The notes under the pieces: generated by a model
Told to the model about the DNA's origin: nothing
What the model saw: only the letters and a program-made list of their open reading frames with translations
The model's database searches: none
Part shown: positions 9,886 to 19,376 of the stretch, piece by piece
Numbering within the stretch: the first letter of the stretch is position 1
How the letters are laid out: each line of letters starts with the position of its first letter
Position numbers and translations under genes: made by a program
NCBI GenBank assembly: GCA_029240105.1
Contig: JARBTR010000002.1
Span: 1 to 64,000, forward strand
Origin: Caryophanales bacterium
Lineage (GTDB): Bacteria; Bacillota; Bacilli; JARBTR01
Length of the DNA: 64,000 nucleotides
Reading direction: 5' to 3'

Positions 9886-11208
9886 ATGCAAAAGATTTAC
9901 GGCGGATTGGCAAATGCTTGGGACTACGGTCCATTAGGCGTAGAACTAAAAAACAATGTAAAAAAAGCATGGTGGAAAAAATTTATACAAGAGTCACCTT
10001 ACAATGTGGGGTTAGATGCGGCGATTCTGATGAACCCGCGAGTTTGGGAAGCTTCTGGTCATATCGGAAACTTTAATGATCCTATGATTGATTGTAAAGA
10101 GTGTAAATCACGCCATCGAGCTGATAAATTAATCGAAAATGCTCTTAATGAAAAAGGGATTGAAGTATTTGTTGATGGAATGCCTTTCTCTAAAATGGAA
10201 GAGTTAATTTCAGTCCATAATATTGTTTGTCCTGATTGTGGGAAACGTAATTATACTGAAATTCGCCAGTTCAACTTAATGTTTAAAACATTCATTGGTA
10301 CTACTGAAAGCAACACGAACCAAGTTTATTTACGTCCAGAAACTGCGCAAGGAATTTTTGTAAATTTTAAAAATGTACAGAGAACGATGCGAAAGAAGTT
10401 ACCGTTTGGTATTGGACAGATCGGTAAAAGTTTCCGTAATGAGATCACTCCAGGAAACTTTATTTTCCGTACCCGTGAATTTGAACAAATGGAACTTGAA
10501 TTTTTCTGTAAACCTGGGGATGAACTAGAATGGTTTGCTCAGTGGAAAAAAACAGTAAATGAATTCTTACTGTCACTTGGTATGAAATCGGAGAATTTAC
10601 GCGCTCGTGATCATGATGAAGATGAACTATCACATTACAGTAATGCAACAGTGGATTTTGAATACAAGTTTCCATTTGGTTGGGGAGAACTTTGGGGTAT
10701 CGCTTCTCGTACGGATTATGATTTAAAGCAACATATGGCTTTTTCAGGTGAAGATTTCAATTACCAGGAACCTGAGTCAAATGTCAAATACATTCCGTAT
10801 TGCATCGAGCCATCTGTTGGTGTTGATCGTATGCTTTTGGCATATTTATGTGATGCTTATGATGAAGAGGAATTAGAAGATGGCACATCTCGTACAGTCA
10901 TGCGCTTCCATCCAGCATTAGCGCCTGTGAAAGCAGCTATTTTACCACTTTCAAAAAAATTAGCAGAAGGTGCAACAGAAGTGTTCTCAGGTTTATCGAA
11001 TCATTTTACAGTTGATTATGATGATGCGGGGTCAATCGGAAAACGTTACCGACGTCATGATGAAATCGGTACACCATACTGTGTCACTTACGACTTCGAC
11101 TCAGTAGAAGATAAAATGGTGACCGTTCGTGATAGAGATACAATGGAGCAAACGAGAGTTGCTATCGCTGACCTTGTTTCTTTCTTAGAAAATAAAATGA
11201 AATTCTAG
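9886..11208 (+). CDS. glyS: glycyl-tRNA synthetase, single-chain type, apparently missing its 5' end
   Basis: Class II synthetase of the alpha2 type found in Staphylococcus, Mycoplasma and archaea, unlike the glyQS pair of B. subtilis. From the AUG at 9886 the protein is 440 residues: [21 protein letters not shown] near the start, then [42 protein letters not shown] and the anticodon-binding tail [20 protein letters not shown]. Family members carry about 24 more residues (the RGFVFP segment) before IYGG; these are absent. The AUG has no ribosome site and lies in the T-box terminator arm. The frame stays open to a GUG at 9826, but that would translate the T-box itself. Either a real deletion, a pseudogene, or an assembly collapse. 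Confidence 0.85.
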   Translation: MQKIYGGLANAWDYGPLGVELKNNVKKAWWKKFIQESPYNVGLDAAILMNPRVWEASGHIGNFNDPMIDCKECKSRHRADKLIENALNEKGIEVFVDGMPFSKMEELISVHNIVCPDCGKRNYTEIRQFNLMFKTFIGTTESNTNQVYLRPETAQGIFVNFKNVQRTMRKKLPFGIGQIGKSFRNEITPGNFIFRTREFEQMELEFFCKPGDELEWFAQWKKTVNEFLLSLGMKSENLRARDHDEDELSHYSNATVDFEYKFPFGWGELWGIASRTDYDLKQHMAFSGEDFNYQEPESNVKYIPYCIEPSVGVDRMLLAYLCDAYDEEELEDGTSRTVMRFHPALAPVKAAILPLSKKLAEGATEVFSGLSNHFTVDYDDAGSIGKRYRRHDEIGTPYCVTYDFDSVEDKMVTVRDRDTMEQTRVAIADLVSFLENKMKF

Positions 11209-11247
11209 TATGTAGTTTAAGTTTCTTGTAAAAATAAATAGTGGAAT

Positions 11248-11282
11248 AAACAAGTCGGGCAGGTGTGTTCGGCTTGTTTTTG
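11248..11282 (+). terminator. terminator after glyS
   Basis: AAACAAGTCG (11248-11257) pairs with CGGCTTGTTT with one wobble, followed by TT. Moderate strength. Confidence 0.55.
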
Positions 11283-11326
11283 TGGTAGAATAGTATGACA
11301 CATTTAAAACAAGGATATGAAATAGA

Positions 11327-11962
11327 ATGGCACTTAATCAAAGACAACAACATATTTTAGAAATTGTGAAAAAAGAAGGTCCTATTACTGGAGAGCATAT
11401 CGCTGAAAAGTTAAATCTAACAAGAGCAACTCTCCGTCCAGATTTGGCTATATTGACTATGAGTGGTTACCTAGATGCAAAACCACGCCTAGGGTATTTT
11501 TATAAAGAGCAAAATGTCCCTCAACCGGTTTTTGAATATCTACAGAAATGGCGTGTTAAGGATTTCATGTCTCATCCCATTGTAGTTAGAGATGACATTT
11601 CTGTTTATGATGCAATCTGCTCTATGTTCTTAGAGGATGTTGGAACGCTATTTGTTGTGGATGGGAATAAAAATTTAGTAGGTGCAATATCACGTAAAGA
11701 TTTATTACGGACAAGCATTGGAAATAGTGATTTACACCATGTACCAGTTAATATGATTATGACTCGTATGCCACACATCATTTTCTGTGAAAAGGATGAT
11801 ACGATGGTACACGTTGCTCAACGTATAATTGAAAAACAAATAGACTCAGTACCAGTAGTTCAACCATCTACTAATGGCTTTGAGGTAATAGGGCGAATAA
11901 CAAAAACAAATATTGCTAAAGTTTTCTTGCAAATTGCTACAGAAGATATAAGACAAAATTAA
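11327..11962 (+). CDS. ccpN: transcriptional repressor CcpN (HTH plus tandem CBS domains)
   Basis: 211 residues. An N-terminal winged HTH (about 1-60, VKKEGPITGEHIAEKLNLTR) and two CBS domains (about 78-205, MSHPIVVRDDISVYDAI and MTRMPHIIFCEKDDTMVHVA). In B. subtilis CcpN (YqzB) represses gapB and pckA during glycolytic growth and is encoded with yqfL, as here. CBS domains imply sensing of an adenylate-type ligand. Confidence 0.93.
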   Translation: MALNQRQQHILEIVKKEGPITGEHIAEKLNLTRATLRPDLAILTMSGYLDAKPRLGYFYKEQNVPQPVFEYLQKWRVKDFMSHPIVVRDDISVYDAICSMFLEDVGTLFVVDGNKNLVGAISRKDLLRTSIGNSDLHHVPVNMIMTRMPHIIFCEKDDTMVHVAQRIIEKQIDSVPVVQPSTNGFEVIGRITKTNIAKVFLQIATEDIRQN

Positions 11963-12061
11963 AGTTACAAAAAGCTGTATGAATTATGGAATGATTACAT
12001 GATTAACTTCTTAAACTAAATTAACATAGATAATAAATCCATAGATTTGGGGAAAATAAAG

Positions 12062-12865
12062 ATGGAATCTAAAATCTATATAGTTTCTGACTCAGTCGGT
12101 GACACAGCTGAAACCTTTGCAAAAGCATCTCTAATTCAGTTTCAAAACTATAATTTTTCAATTAACCGAATTTCTTTTGTTGATACACTTGAGAAAATAG
12201 ATCAAATTGTAGAAAATGCATCCAAAGATGACGCAATTATTGTTTATACTTTGATAAAACCTGAGATGCGTGCATACCTTGAAATTCAGGCTAAAGCAGC
12301 TGATTTGATCACTTATGATGTTTTTGGAAGTTTTATTGCTAAACTTGAGAAAAAGCTGAACACAAAGGCAGTGATGGAAACAGGTTTGACACATAAACTA
12401 GATGAGGCCTATTTTAAACGTATTGAGGCTATTGAATTTGCAGTTAAGTATGACGATGGTCGAGACCCTAAAGGTATTGAAATTGCTGATATAGTGTTAA
12501 TAGGCGTTTCAAGGACATCTAAAACACCATTATCTCAGCACCTTGCACATAAAGGATATAAAGTTGCGAATATACCTTTAGTTCCAGAGGTAGAACCGGC
12601 TGAAGAACTTTTTAAAATTGATTCAAATAAATGTATAGGTCTTGTAACATCTCCAGAAAAGTTGAATGAAATTCGAAAAGAACGACTGATACAACTAGGG
12701 TTACATGACAACGCATTTTATGCAAACATAGATCGTATTGAAACAGAATTAAACCATTTTAATAAGATAGTTGAACGCTTGCAATGTCCGGTTGTTGATG
12801 TATCGAATAAAGCCATAGAGGAAACAGCCAACGAAATTATTCAATTAATCAAAAATAATAAATAG
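12062..12865 (+). CDS. yqfL: pyruvate phosphate dikinase regulatory protein (kinase/phosphorylase)
   Basis: 267 residues from the AUG at 12062. DUF299 family. The P-loop-like GVSRTSKTPLSQHLAHKGYK (about 148-167) is the nucleotide-binding signature. Relatives phosphorylate and dephosphorylate PPDK or PEP synthase with ADP and Pi; in B. subtilis YqfL modulates CcpN activity, which fits the adjacent ccpN. An upstream UUG at 12047 is in frame but GGGGAAA sits correctly for the AUG. Confidence 0.92.
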   Translation: MESKIYIVSDSVGDTAETFAKASLIQFQNYNFSINRISFVDTLEKIDQIVENASKDDAIIVYTLIKPEMRAYLEIQAKAADLITYDVFGSFIAKLEKKLNTKAVMETGLTHKLDEAYFKRIEAIEFAVKYDDGRDPKGIEIADIVLIGVSRTSKTPLSQHLAHKGYKVANIPLVPEVEPAEELFKIDSNKCIGLVTSPEKLNEIRKERLIQLGLHDNAFYANIDRIETELNHFNKIVERLQCPVVDVSNKAIEETANEIIQLIKNNK

Positions 12866-12871
12866 AAAAAG

Positions 12872-12898
12872 GAATCTCAGTTATCTGAGATTTTTTTC
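12872..12898 (+). terminator. rho-independent terminator after the PPDK regulator gene
   Basis: ATCTCAG, TTAT loop, CTGAGAT, then seven T (12874-12898). Strong canonical form. Confidence 0.85.
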
Positions 12899-12925
12899 TT
12901 TCGAAATAATATAGTGAATATTTTT

Positions 12926-13072
12926 GACAGAGAGTATAGATAGACCAATAAAGAAAATAGAAAGATATAACAAAGAGTATACATAGACCAATGAAGAAAA
13001 TAGAAATGATATGACAGAGTGTAGACCATAATAGAAAAGAGAAATGTTATGAAAGAAAGTGTATATAGATCC
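12926..13072 (+). repeat. degenerate tandem repeat of about 43 bp running into yaiI
   Basis: Units begin near 12926, 12968 and 13013, with a partial unit from 13051. The first two share AGAGTATA, ATAGACCAAT and AAGAAAATAGAAA in the same order. The third is shortened, and its GAGAAATGTTATG forms the start region of the next gene. Purine-rich and coding nothing upstream of 13049. Confidence 0.7.
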
Positions 13073-13516
13073 AAGGTATATGTTGATGCAGACGCTTGCC
13101 CGGTAAAAGAAGAAATACTTGAGTTATGCCGGGAATTTGAAAATGAAGTATACTTTGTTGCGTCATTCCGAAATATGACTGATAAATACCCTCAAATACA
13201 ATGGATCTGGGTAGAGCCAGGTAGAGACTCAGCAGACATCTCTATAATGAATCATGTAAAAGGGTTAGACATCGTTATAACAGACGATATTGGCCTTTCT
13301 GCGGGTTGTCTCGGTAAAGGTGCGAGAGTTATAAACTCAAGGGGTGGAATTATTGATAATAATAATATTGATATTCTTCTTGCTACTCGTCATATTTCAG
13401 CTGTTGAAAGAAGGTCTGGCAATCGGACAAAGGGGCCAAAAAAATTACAAAAAGAGGATAAGATTAAATTTTCTATGAATTTAAAAAAATTTCTGTCGAA
13501 AAATGCAGGAGTTTAG
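13049..13516 (+). CDS. yqxD: YaiI/YqxD family (UPF0178, PIN-like) protein
   Basis: 155 residues. KVYVDADACPVKEEILELC (about 9-27) and ITDDIGLSAGCLGKGARVIN are the family signatures; the acidic residues resemble PIN-domain nuclease sites. Function unproven. It lies directly before dnaG, as in B. subtilis. Family proteins usually start a few residues before the VYVDADACPVK strand, so the first eight residues, encoded by the tandem repeat, may be extra. No strong ribosome site. Confidence 0.85.
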   Translation: MKESVYRSKVYVDADACPVKEEILELCREFENEVYFVASFRNMTDKYPQIQWIWVEPGRDSADISIMNHVKGLDIVITDDIGLSAGCLGKGARVINSRGGIIDNNNIDILLATRHISAVERRSGNRTKGPKKLQKEDKIKFSMNLKKFLSKNAGV

Positions 13517-13581
13517 GAAGTTTTATAGAATACCTATATAGGTAAGGAATTTTAATGTTTTACCAAACGAGGGTGTTGCTG

Positions 13582-15381
13582 ATGTCACAACGAATTCCAG
13601 AAGAAACTGTCCTGGAAATTAAGAATAAAAACGACATCGTTGACATTGTTGGTGAGTATGTCCAATTAAAAAAACAAGGGCGAAACTATTTTGGTCTTTG
13701 CCCATTTCACGGAGAGAAAACATCTTCTTTTAGCGTTGCTGCAGACAAGCAAATTTTTCATTGCTTTGGTTGCGGGGCAGGAGGAAATGTATTTTCTTTT
13801 TTAATGGATATAGAAGGAATCTCCTTTGTGGAAGCGGCTAAGAAATTAGCTGACCGGTCAGGTGTTCCCTTAGACGTCGATGTGTCATCGAATGGCGAAA
13901 AACAGCATTCAGCTCTAAACGATATGCTGGAGGCGCATGAATTTTTACGAGGGTTATATCACACTGTCCTTTTGAAAACAAAGCAAGGCGAAGAAGCCTT
14001 AAAATATTTGTTAAACAGAGGTTTTACAAAGGATTCCATTGAGAAATTCCAAATAGGTTATGCCATAGATTCTTGGAATTATACAACTGACCTTTTAAGT
14101 AAGAAAGGTTATTCGCTTGATAGAATGGAGCAAGCTGGTCTTTTGATCAAAAGAGAAACAGAAAACTCATATGTTGACCGTTTCCGTCATCGTATTATGT
14201 TTCCTATCCTTGATCGGCAAGGAAAAACAATCGCTTTTTCTGGTCGAGCACTAGCAAGTGATGAAAATAAATACCTAAATAGCCCTGAAACAGTATTGTT
14301 TAATAAAAGTAAAGTTCTATATAATTTTCAAAATGCTCGTGCTTCTATTCGAAAAAGGGACGCTGTTGTTCTTTTTGAAGGTTTTGCAGATGTAATTTCT
14401 GCTGACCGAGCAGGAGTTGATAATGGTATTGCTACTATGGGTACTGCATTCACAAATGAGCATTTACAAATTTTAAGTCGCACTACAAAGAATTTTATTG
14501 TTTGTTACGATGCTGATAATGCAGGTATAAATGCTGCTAATAAAGTAGCTGATTTGATTCATCACCATCGGCTAAATGTTCGAATTGCAGTAATGCCTGA
14601 AGGCTATGATCCAGATGAATTTATTAGATCCTTTGGTGCTGAAAAGTTTCAAAATGAAGTTATAAGTGCAGCTAATTCTTATATATCTTTTAAGATGTTT
14701 TATCACCGCAGGGGAAAGAATTTTACGAATGATTCTGAAAAAATGGTCTATATAGAAACCATTCTTGAAGAAATTGCAAAACTTTATAATGAAGTTGAAC
14801 GAGACTATTACTTACGATTAATTGCTGAAGAGTTTAATCTTTCGATAGATGCTTTATTACGCCAAAACAGAAAAATGGTGAAGCAAAATAATAAAGAACA
14901 CCAGAAGAAAGAAGAAAGAAATTTTTCAAATGACGTATTTGTCAAAAAGTCAAAATTGAAACCTGCTTATCAAGTAGCCGAAGAGAATTTAATTTCATTC
15001 ATGCTTCGGGATCGACTTTTAGCGGATAAGATTAATCAAAAACTAAATGGGGAAACAATGCTTGATGTGAGGCATCAGGCTATTATCATGTATTTGATTT
15101 CCTATTATAATGAGGGGCGACCAGCAGATACAAGTTTGTTTTTGAATTATTTACAAAACCAAGCTTTACGTATGGTTGTAACAGAGATTGAAATGAAGTC
15201 ACTGCATCTTGAACCTTCAGAAAAAGAAATCAATGACTGTATTAGTCAAATTGGCAAACAAAAACAGCTTGAGGTTTTACAACAAAAAGAGCATGAACAA
15301 AAAGAGGCTGAACGGAAAAAAGACTTTAATTTGGCGTCTCAATTAGCTCTTGAAATTATTGAAATAAAAAAATCACTATAA
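13582..15381 (+). CDS. dnaG: DNA primase
   Basis: 599 residues from the AUG at 13582. The CHC2 zinc finger has Cys40, His43, Cys61 and Cys64 (CPFH ... CFGCG). The Toprim core shows FEGFADVISADRAG and YDADNAG. A helical C-terminal region (about 440-599) binds the DnaB-type helicase. It makes RNA primers at the replication fork. An in-frame AUG at 13555 with AAGGA is possible, but family proteins begin at the MSxRIPEE segment encoded from 13582. It forms the dnaG-sigA macromolecular-synthesis unit. Confidence 0.95.
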   Translation: MSQRIPEETVLEIKNKNDIVDIVGEYVQLKKQGRNYFGLCPFHGEKTSSFSVAADKQIFHCFGCGAGGNVFSFLMDIEGISFVEAAKKLADRSGVPLDVDVSSNGEKQHSALNDMLEAHEFLRGLYHTVLLKTKQGEEALKYLLNRGFTKDSIEKFQIGYAIDSWNYTTDLLSKKGYSLDRMEQAGLLIKRETENSYVDRFRHRIMFPILDRQGKTIAFSGRALASDENKYLNSPETVLFNKSKVLYNFQNARASIRKRDAVVLFEGFADVISADRAGVDNGIATMGTAFTNEHLQILSRTTKNFIVCYDADNAGINAANKVADLIHHHRLNVRIAVMPEGYDPDEFIRSFGAEKFQNEVISAANSYISFKMFYHRRGKNFTNDSEKMVYIETILEEIAKLYNEVERDYYLRLIAEEFNLSIDALLRQNRKMVKQNNKEHQKKEERNFSNDVFVKKSKLKPAYQVAEENLISFMLRDRLLADKINQKLNGETMLDVRHQAIIMYLISYYNEGRPADTSLFLNYLQNQALRMVVTEIEMKSLHLEPSEKEINDCISQIGKQKQLEVLQQKEHEQKEAERKKDFNLASQLALEIIEIKKSL

Positions 15382-15412
15382 ATAGTAATAGAACAGCTAG
15401 GGAGAGGGAATA

Positions 15413-16549
15413 ATGGCTGAGACAACAAAAGATTATGTAGGAAAAGAGGCAGAAATGTCTGAATTAACTTTAGAATCGATGAAAGAATTCATCATAGAAA
15501 CAGGGAAACAGTCTCGTGGAATATTAAAAGAAGAGTGGGTACATTCTCAATTAGAGCAATTTGAGATTGATTCGAATGGATTTGATGATTTTATTGAGGA
15601 TCTCAAATCTAATGGAATTGAACTGGTAAGCTCTAATGTGGAATCGGAAGTGGGATTTAATCCAAAGGATGAAGAAAAGGAAGAATATGACTTAAATGAT
15701 CTTTCTGCACCATCGGGCACAAAAATTAATGATCCAGTTCGTATGTATTTAAAAGAGATAGGTAGAGTAGATCTACTAAAAGGTGATGACGAAATACAGT
15801 TAGCAATACTTGTAGAGCAAGGAGATGAAGAAGCAAAACGCCGATTGGCTGAAGCGAACCTTCGTTTAGTTGTAAGTATTGCTAAAAGATATGTCGGCCG
15901 TGGAATGCATTTCTTAGATTTGATCCAAGAAGGAAACATGGGTCTTATTAAAGCTGTAGAAAAATTTGACCATACTAAAGGATTTAAATTTTCTACTTAT
16001 GCAACTTGGTGGATTCGTCAAGCTATTACGCGTGCCATTGCAGACCAAGCTAGAACGATTCGTGTTCCAGTTCATATGGTTGAAACAATAAATAAAATGG
16101 TTCGTATCCAACGCCAATTATTGCAAGATTTAGGTCGAGAACCATCACCAGAAGAAGTTTCAGAGGAAATGGATATACCAGTTGAAAAGGTGCGAGAAAT
16201 ACAACGAGTAGCTCAAGAACCAGTTTCATTGGAAACTCCTATTGGTGAGGAAGATGATTCACATCTAGGGGATTTTATAGAAGATAAAGAGGCAACTTCT
16301 CCAGCTGATCATGCTGCTTACGAAATGTTAAAGGAGCAACTTGAAGAGGTTCTGGATACACTGACAGATCGTGAAGAGCATGTATTACGTCTTCGTTTTG
16401 GTTTAGATGATGGCCGTACTCGCACTCTAGAAGAGGTTGGACGAGTGTTTGGAGTTACTCGAGAACGTATTCGACAAATTGAAGCAAAAGCCATTCGTAA
16501 ATTACGTCACCCTTCAAGAAGTAAACGATTAAAGGACTTTTTAGAGTAG
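15413..16549 (+). CDS. sigA: RNA polymerase primary sigma factor SigA
   Basis: 378 residues. Region 1.1 (about 1-80) is acidic. Region 2 has [11 protein letters not shown] and [22 protein letters not shown]. Region 3 has [13 protein letters not shown]. Region 4 has [19 protein letters not shown] and the [24 protein letters not shown], ending LKDFLE. GGGAGAGGG precedes the ATG. It is 31 bases after dnaG. The transcript must run into the structured element at 16555, whose terminator lies at 16828. Confidence 0.97.
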   Translation: MAETTKDYVGKEAEMSELTLESMKEFIIETGKQSRGILKEEWVHSQLEQFEIDSNGFDDFIEDLKSNGIELVSSNVESEVGFNPKDEEKEEYDLNDLSAPSGTKINDPVRMYLKEIGRVDLLKGDDEIQLAILVEQGDEEAKRRLAEANLRLVVSIAKRYVGRGMHFLDLIQEGNMGLIKAVEKFDHTKGFKFSTYATWWIRQAITRAIADQARTIRVPVHMVETINKMVRIQRQLLQDLGREPSPEEVSEEMDIPVEKVREIQRVAQEPVSLETPIGEEDDSHLGDFIEDKEATSPADHAAYEMLKEQLEEVLDTLTDREEHVLRLRFGLDDGRTRTLEEVGRVFGVTRERIRQIEAKAIRKLRHPSRSKRLKDFLE

Positions 16550-16554
16550 AAACT

Positions 16555-16853
16555 TAAGCCGACGGGAGTCGAACCCATAGGGTTTAATCGTTATGATTTC
16601 AACGCTATTGTTGTTCTCCTCTGGCGACATATTAACGATATGGCTTCTTCGTTGGCCTAAATATCGTTGAAATCATTTAGATTAAACTCGAAGACCTTAT
16701 CTTGATTCTTTTGAAGCAAGACAAGGCAGATGTGACGAAGCGTATTGGACATACACTAGGAACATCTAACGCAGTATTGAAAAAAAGATTCAAGATAAGG
16801 CCTATGGGTTCGATTCCCGTCTGCTTAGCATTACGATTACGTAATGCTTTTTT
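16555..16853 (+). ncRNA. large three-way-junction structured element between sigA and trmK
   Basis: Outer stem: 16555-16581 pairs with 16801-16827 (27 positions, two mismatches). Arm A: 16582-16604 with 16665-16687 (8 bp, short internal loop, 12 bp). Arm B: 16695-16712 with 16783-16800 (one mismatch). Each arm has a 60-70-nt loop with smaller inverted repeats. The 3' outer strand carries GGGTTCGATTCCC, identical in form to a tRNA T-arm, but there is no D-arm or anticodon arm, so this is not a tRNA. A strong terminator begins where the outer stem ends. No ORF or ribosome site. Either a processed small RNA, a structured sigA 3' UTR or a foldback mobile element. Confidence 0.6.
16828..16853 (+). 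terminator. rho-independent terminator of the sigA/structured element unit
   Basis: GCATTACG, ATTA loop, CGTAATGC (8 bp perfect), then six T. Confidence 0.9.
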
Positions 16854-16911
16854 CTATGTAATGTGATTTTTGGTATAATGATTTAGATTTGTTTATAAAA
16901 GGTGGAAGTGT

Positions 16912-17604
16912 ATGAATGCTGAAAAACTATCAAAAAGACTCGAAAGAGTTTCTAAATACATAGTCCCAAATGGTACGCTATCTGATATTGGGTCGGATCA
17001 CGCGTATTTGCCATGTTATGCAATTGAGAGTGGATTAACATCAAAGGCAATTGCTGGGGAAGTCGTGGAAGGACCCTATCAATCTGCAAAATCAAATGTA
17101 GCAGAAAGAAATTTAGCATCAAAAATAGATGTTAGATTAGGCAGTGGACTTTCCGTACTTACTTTAGGAGAAGTTGATACAATAACAATTTGTGGTATGG
17201 GAGGAACGCTTATTTCACAAATTTTAGAAGAAGGTAAGGAAAAACTTAGCGGAAGAGAAAGATTAATTTTACAACCGAATATAAATGCCGAATCCATTCG
17301 AGCATGGTTACAAAATAACCAATGGAATTTGATTGCTGAAGAAATTCTTGAAGAGGATGAAAAAATATACGAAATAGTAGTTGCTGAAAAAACGGAAGTT
17401 GTAAATTTGTCTGAGGCAGAAATGTTAATGGGTCCGTTTCTAATAAAAGAAAAAAATCAGACCTTTATTCAAAAATGGTCTGGAGAATTAGAACATTATA
17501 AAAATATTATGAAACGGCTAGAAACCGCCCAACAGAATGAAAAAAATGAAGAAAAAAAGTCTGAGTTGGTACACAAAATCTCATTAATCCAATCCGTTCT
17601 GTAA
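16912..17604 (+). CDS. trmK: tRNA (adenine22-N1)-methyltransferase TrmK
   Basis: 230 residues. The Rossmann SAM-binding segment begins LSDIGSDHAYLPCYAI (about 23-38), with ITICGMGGTLISQIL (about 102-116) and LILQPNINAESIRAWLQ. A helical C-terminal coiled coil follows (QKWSGELEHYKNIMKRLE). TrmK makes m1A22 in tRNA. In B. subtilis it is followed by the Nif3-like yqfO, which is absent here. A TATAAT at 16873-16878 may be its -10. Confidence 0.92.
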   Translation: MNAEKLSKRLERVSKYIVPNGTLSDIGSDHAYLPCYAIESGLTSKAIAGEVVEGPYQSAKSNVAERNLASKIDVRLGSGLSVLTLGEVDTITICGMGGTLISQILEEGKEKLSGRERLILQPNINAESIRAWLQNNQWNLIAEEILEEDEKIYEIVVAEKTEVVNLSEAEMLMGPFLIKEKNQTFIQKWSGELEHYKNIMKRLETAQQNEKNEEKKSELVHKISLIQSVL

Positions 17605-17715
17605 ATTTAGTAAATTTATTGACGGAAAGGAGATGGGGCAAAAGTCTGTGAATCTCTTAAACTAACTGTTAATTTTCTTTAATGTTTCTGACTCCATCCT
17701 AAGGGATTGAAAACA

Positions 17716-17753
17716 ACTGGGAATCACTGCAATCAGTGGTTCCCAGTATTAGT
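17716..17753 (+). terminator. hairpin between trmK and ispH
   Basis: ACTGGGAA (17716-17723) and TTCCCAGT (17740-17747) enclose a second stem CACTG/CAGTG around CAAT. The stem is long but the T-run on either side is weak, so termination is likely rather than certain. The genes on each side converge. Confidence 0.55.
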
Positions 17754-17776
17754 TATAAAAATCATACTCTTAGGAA

Positions 17777-18742
17777 TTATTGAAAATATTCTTCTCTATC
17801 TTCTTTTGCTTTTACTTTTGGTAAAATCTTCGACCGTGGTACTTTTTTCTCTCGAACCCATGTTGTCTCATCGTCTGGATTAAAATGTTCAAGAAACTCA
17901 ATTACTTCTTTAGTAATTGGAGTAGGGGTTGAAGCGCCAGATGTGACTCCGACTTTTTTAGCATGAAGAATCCATTCAATTTCAAGTTCAGATATATCAG
18001 CAATACGGTATGCTTTTGTTCCAGCAATTTCTTCTGATACTTGAGCCAAGCGATTTGAATTATTACTTTTCGGGTCACCAACAACAATAACAACGTCTAA
18101 ATCTTTTGCCTGTTCTGCTACAGCTTCTTGGCGAACCTGAGTTGCCATACAAGTTTCTTGCTGTCTCTCAGCATGAGGGAATTTCTGTTTCACGTAATTC
18201 ATGAGTTCCACTACGTCCCATTGGCTCATCGTTGTTTGATTTGTCACAATAATTTTATCGGAATTGATTTTTAAAGCATCGATGTCTGATTTGTTTTCAA
18301 CTAGATGTACAATTGAAGGTGCGACACCAATTGCACCTTCTGGTTCTGGATGATTTCTTTTTCCAATGTAAATAAATTCGTACCCTTCATCCTTTTTTGT
18401 ACGGATTAGATCATGTGTAATCGTAACATCTGGGCATGTTGCGTCAACTGTAGTCAAACCCTTTTGACGTGCAATTTCTCTAATTTCTGGTGAAATACCA
18501 TGGGCTGTAAAAATGACAGTACCTTCGGTTACTTTGTCAATGATTTCCTTTCGGTCTTTTCCGTCCAAAGTAATGACACCTTCTTCAAGAAATGCGTCTG
18601 TTACATGCTGATTATGTACTATCATACCTAAAATATAAATTGGCCTTGGTAGACTCTTATCTAATACAGCATTTCGAGCAACAACCATAGCATCTACAAC
18701 GCCATAACAATACCCACGTGGTGAGATTTTAACTACTTCCAT
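17777..18742 (-). CDS. ispH: 4-hydroxy-3-methylbut-2-enyl diphosphate reductase IspH
   Basis: 321 residues. The three iron-sulfur ligands are present: Cys12 (SPRGYCYGV), Cys103 (DATCPDV) and Cys198 (QQETCMATQ). [12 protein letters not shown] and TSGASTPTP are the substrate-binding loops. It is the last step of the MEP pathway, giving IPP and DMAPP; ispG, dxs and ispA are elsewhere in this window. TAGGAGAT is upstream of the start. The acidic tail ends DREEYFQ. Confidence 0.95.
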   Translation of the reverse strand: MEVVKISPRGYCYGVVDAMVVARNAVLDKSLPRPIYILGMIVHNQHVTDAFLEEGVITLDGKDRKEIIDKVTEGTVIFTAHGISPEIREIARQKGLTTVDATCPDVTITHDLIRTKKDEGYEFIYIGKRNHPEPEGAIGVAPSIVHLVENKSDIDALKINSDKIIVTNQTTMSQWDVVELMNYVKQKFPHAERQQETCMATQVRQEAVAEQAKDLDVVIVVGDPKSNNSNRLAQVSEEIAGTKAYRIADISELEIEWILHAKKVGVTSGASTPTPITKEVIEFLEHFNPDDETTWVREKKVPRSKILPKVKAKEDREEYFQ

Positions 18743-18867
18743 AGAAAATTCTATCTCCTAAATTGTGTAATGTTTTTTTAAAATTAACAAATGTTCCTAC
18801 CAACAAATTCAAAAACATGATCAAACAAATGTATGATGTCATTATATCGAAAAAAAATCCTTAACAC

Positions 18868-18895
18868 AAAAAGAACCCGTATTAATTTCGGGTTC
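18868..18895 (-). terminator. terminator of yqfQ (minus strand)
   Basis: GAACCCG and CGGGTTC (18873-18895) with a run of T on the minus strand at 18868-18872. The hairpin overlaps the stop codon of yqfQ. Confidence 0.8.
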
Positions 18896-19376
18896 CAGGT
18901 GTAAAAAATTTGGGTAAAGATTTTTTTTCTTCTATTTTATTATTTTTGGTTTGTATTAAATCGAGATTCAAATCGTACTTTGGTTCGTGCGATTCGTCAC
19001 TATCTAATCTAACATTTTCAGATTTTTTTGACTCTTCTTCGTCAACTGAATCATCTGATGGTGTAGAATTGATTACTTTTAACATTTTATACATAGAGGG
19101 TAGATTTCTGATAAGAGGGCCGTATTGGCGAACTTGTTGTACAACAGGTGTTACTTTTTGAACTGTATCTATTGCTTTTTGAGTATTTGATATCATATCT
19201 TTAATTCCATCAAAACTTCCCTGAGTATCTGTTCTTCTACCAAAAATCCCATTGTTTTTTTGAGATTGCTGTCCGCCAAATAAAGAGAACAATCCTCTTG
19301 AACCTTCACCAAATAAACTTGCAAAAGGACTATATCTTTGATTTTTTCCAAAGTATGGACTTCTTCTTGGAGGCAT
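18882..19376 (-). CDS. yqfQ: YqfQ/VrrA-type small protein
   Basis: 164 residues from the AUG at 19376, which follows a perfect AAGGAGG; the upstream in-frame AUG at 19394 lacks one. Starts MPPRRSPYFGKNQRYSPFAS, with a Gly/Phe/Ser-rich patch (SLFGEGSRGLFSLFGGQQ) and a helical segment GIKDMISNTQKAIDTVQKVTPVVQQVRQYGP (positions about 57-87) then an acidic Ser-rich tail. The family is encoded beside ispH in Bacillales and is reported as sporulation-linked. No enzymatic motif. Confidence 0.7.
   Translation of the reverse strand: MPPRRSPYFGKNQRYSPFASLFGEGSRGLFSLFGGQQSQKNNGIFGRRTDTQGSFDGIKDMISNTQKAIDTVQKVTPVVQQVRQYGPLIRNLPSMYKMLKVINSTPSDDSVDEEESKKSENVRLDSDESHEPKYDLNLDLIQTKNNKIEEKKSLPKFFTPGTRN

Noticed and set aside
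16555-16827. A tRNA gene with a large insertion, suggested by GGGTTCGATTCCC near the 3' end
   Set aside because: No D-arm, anticodon arm or acceptor-D pairing is found; the 5' partner is the complement of the T-arm, not a tRNA 5' half.
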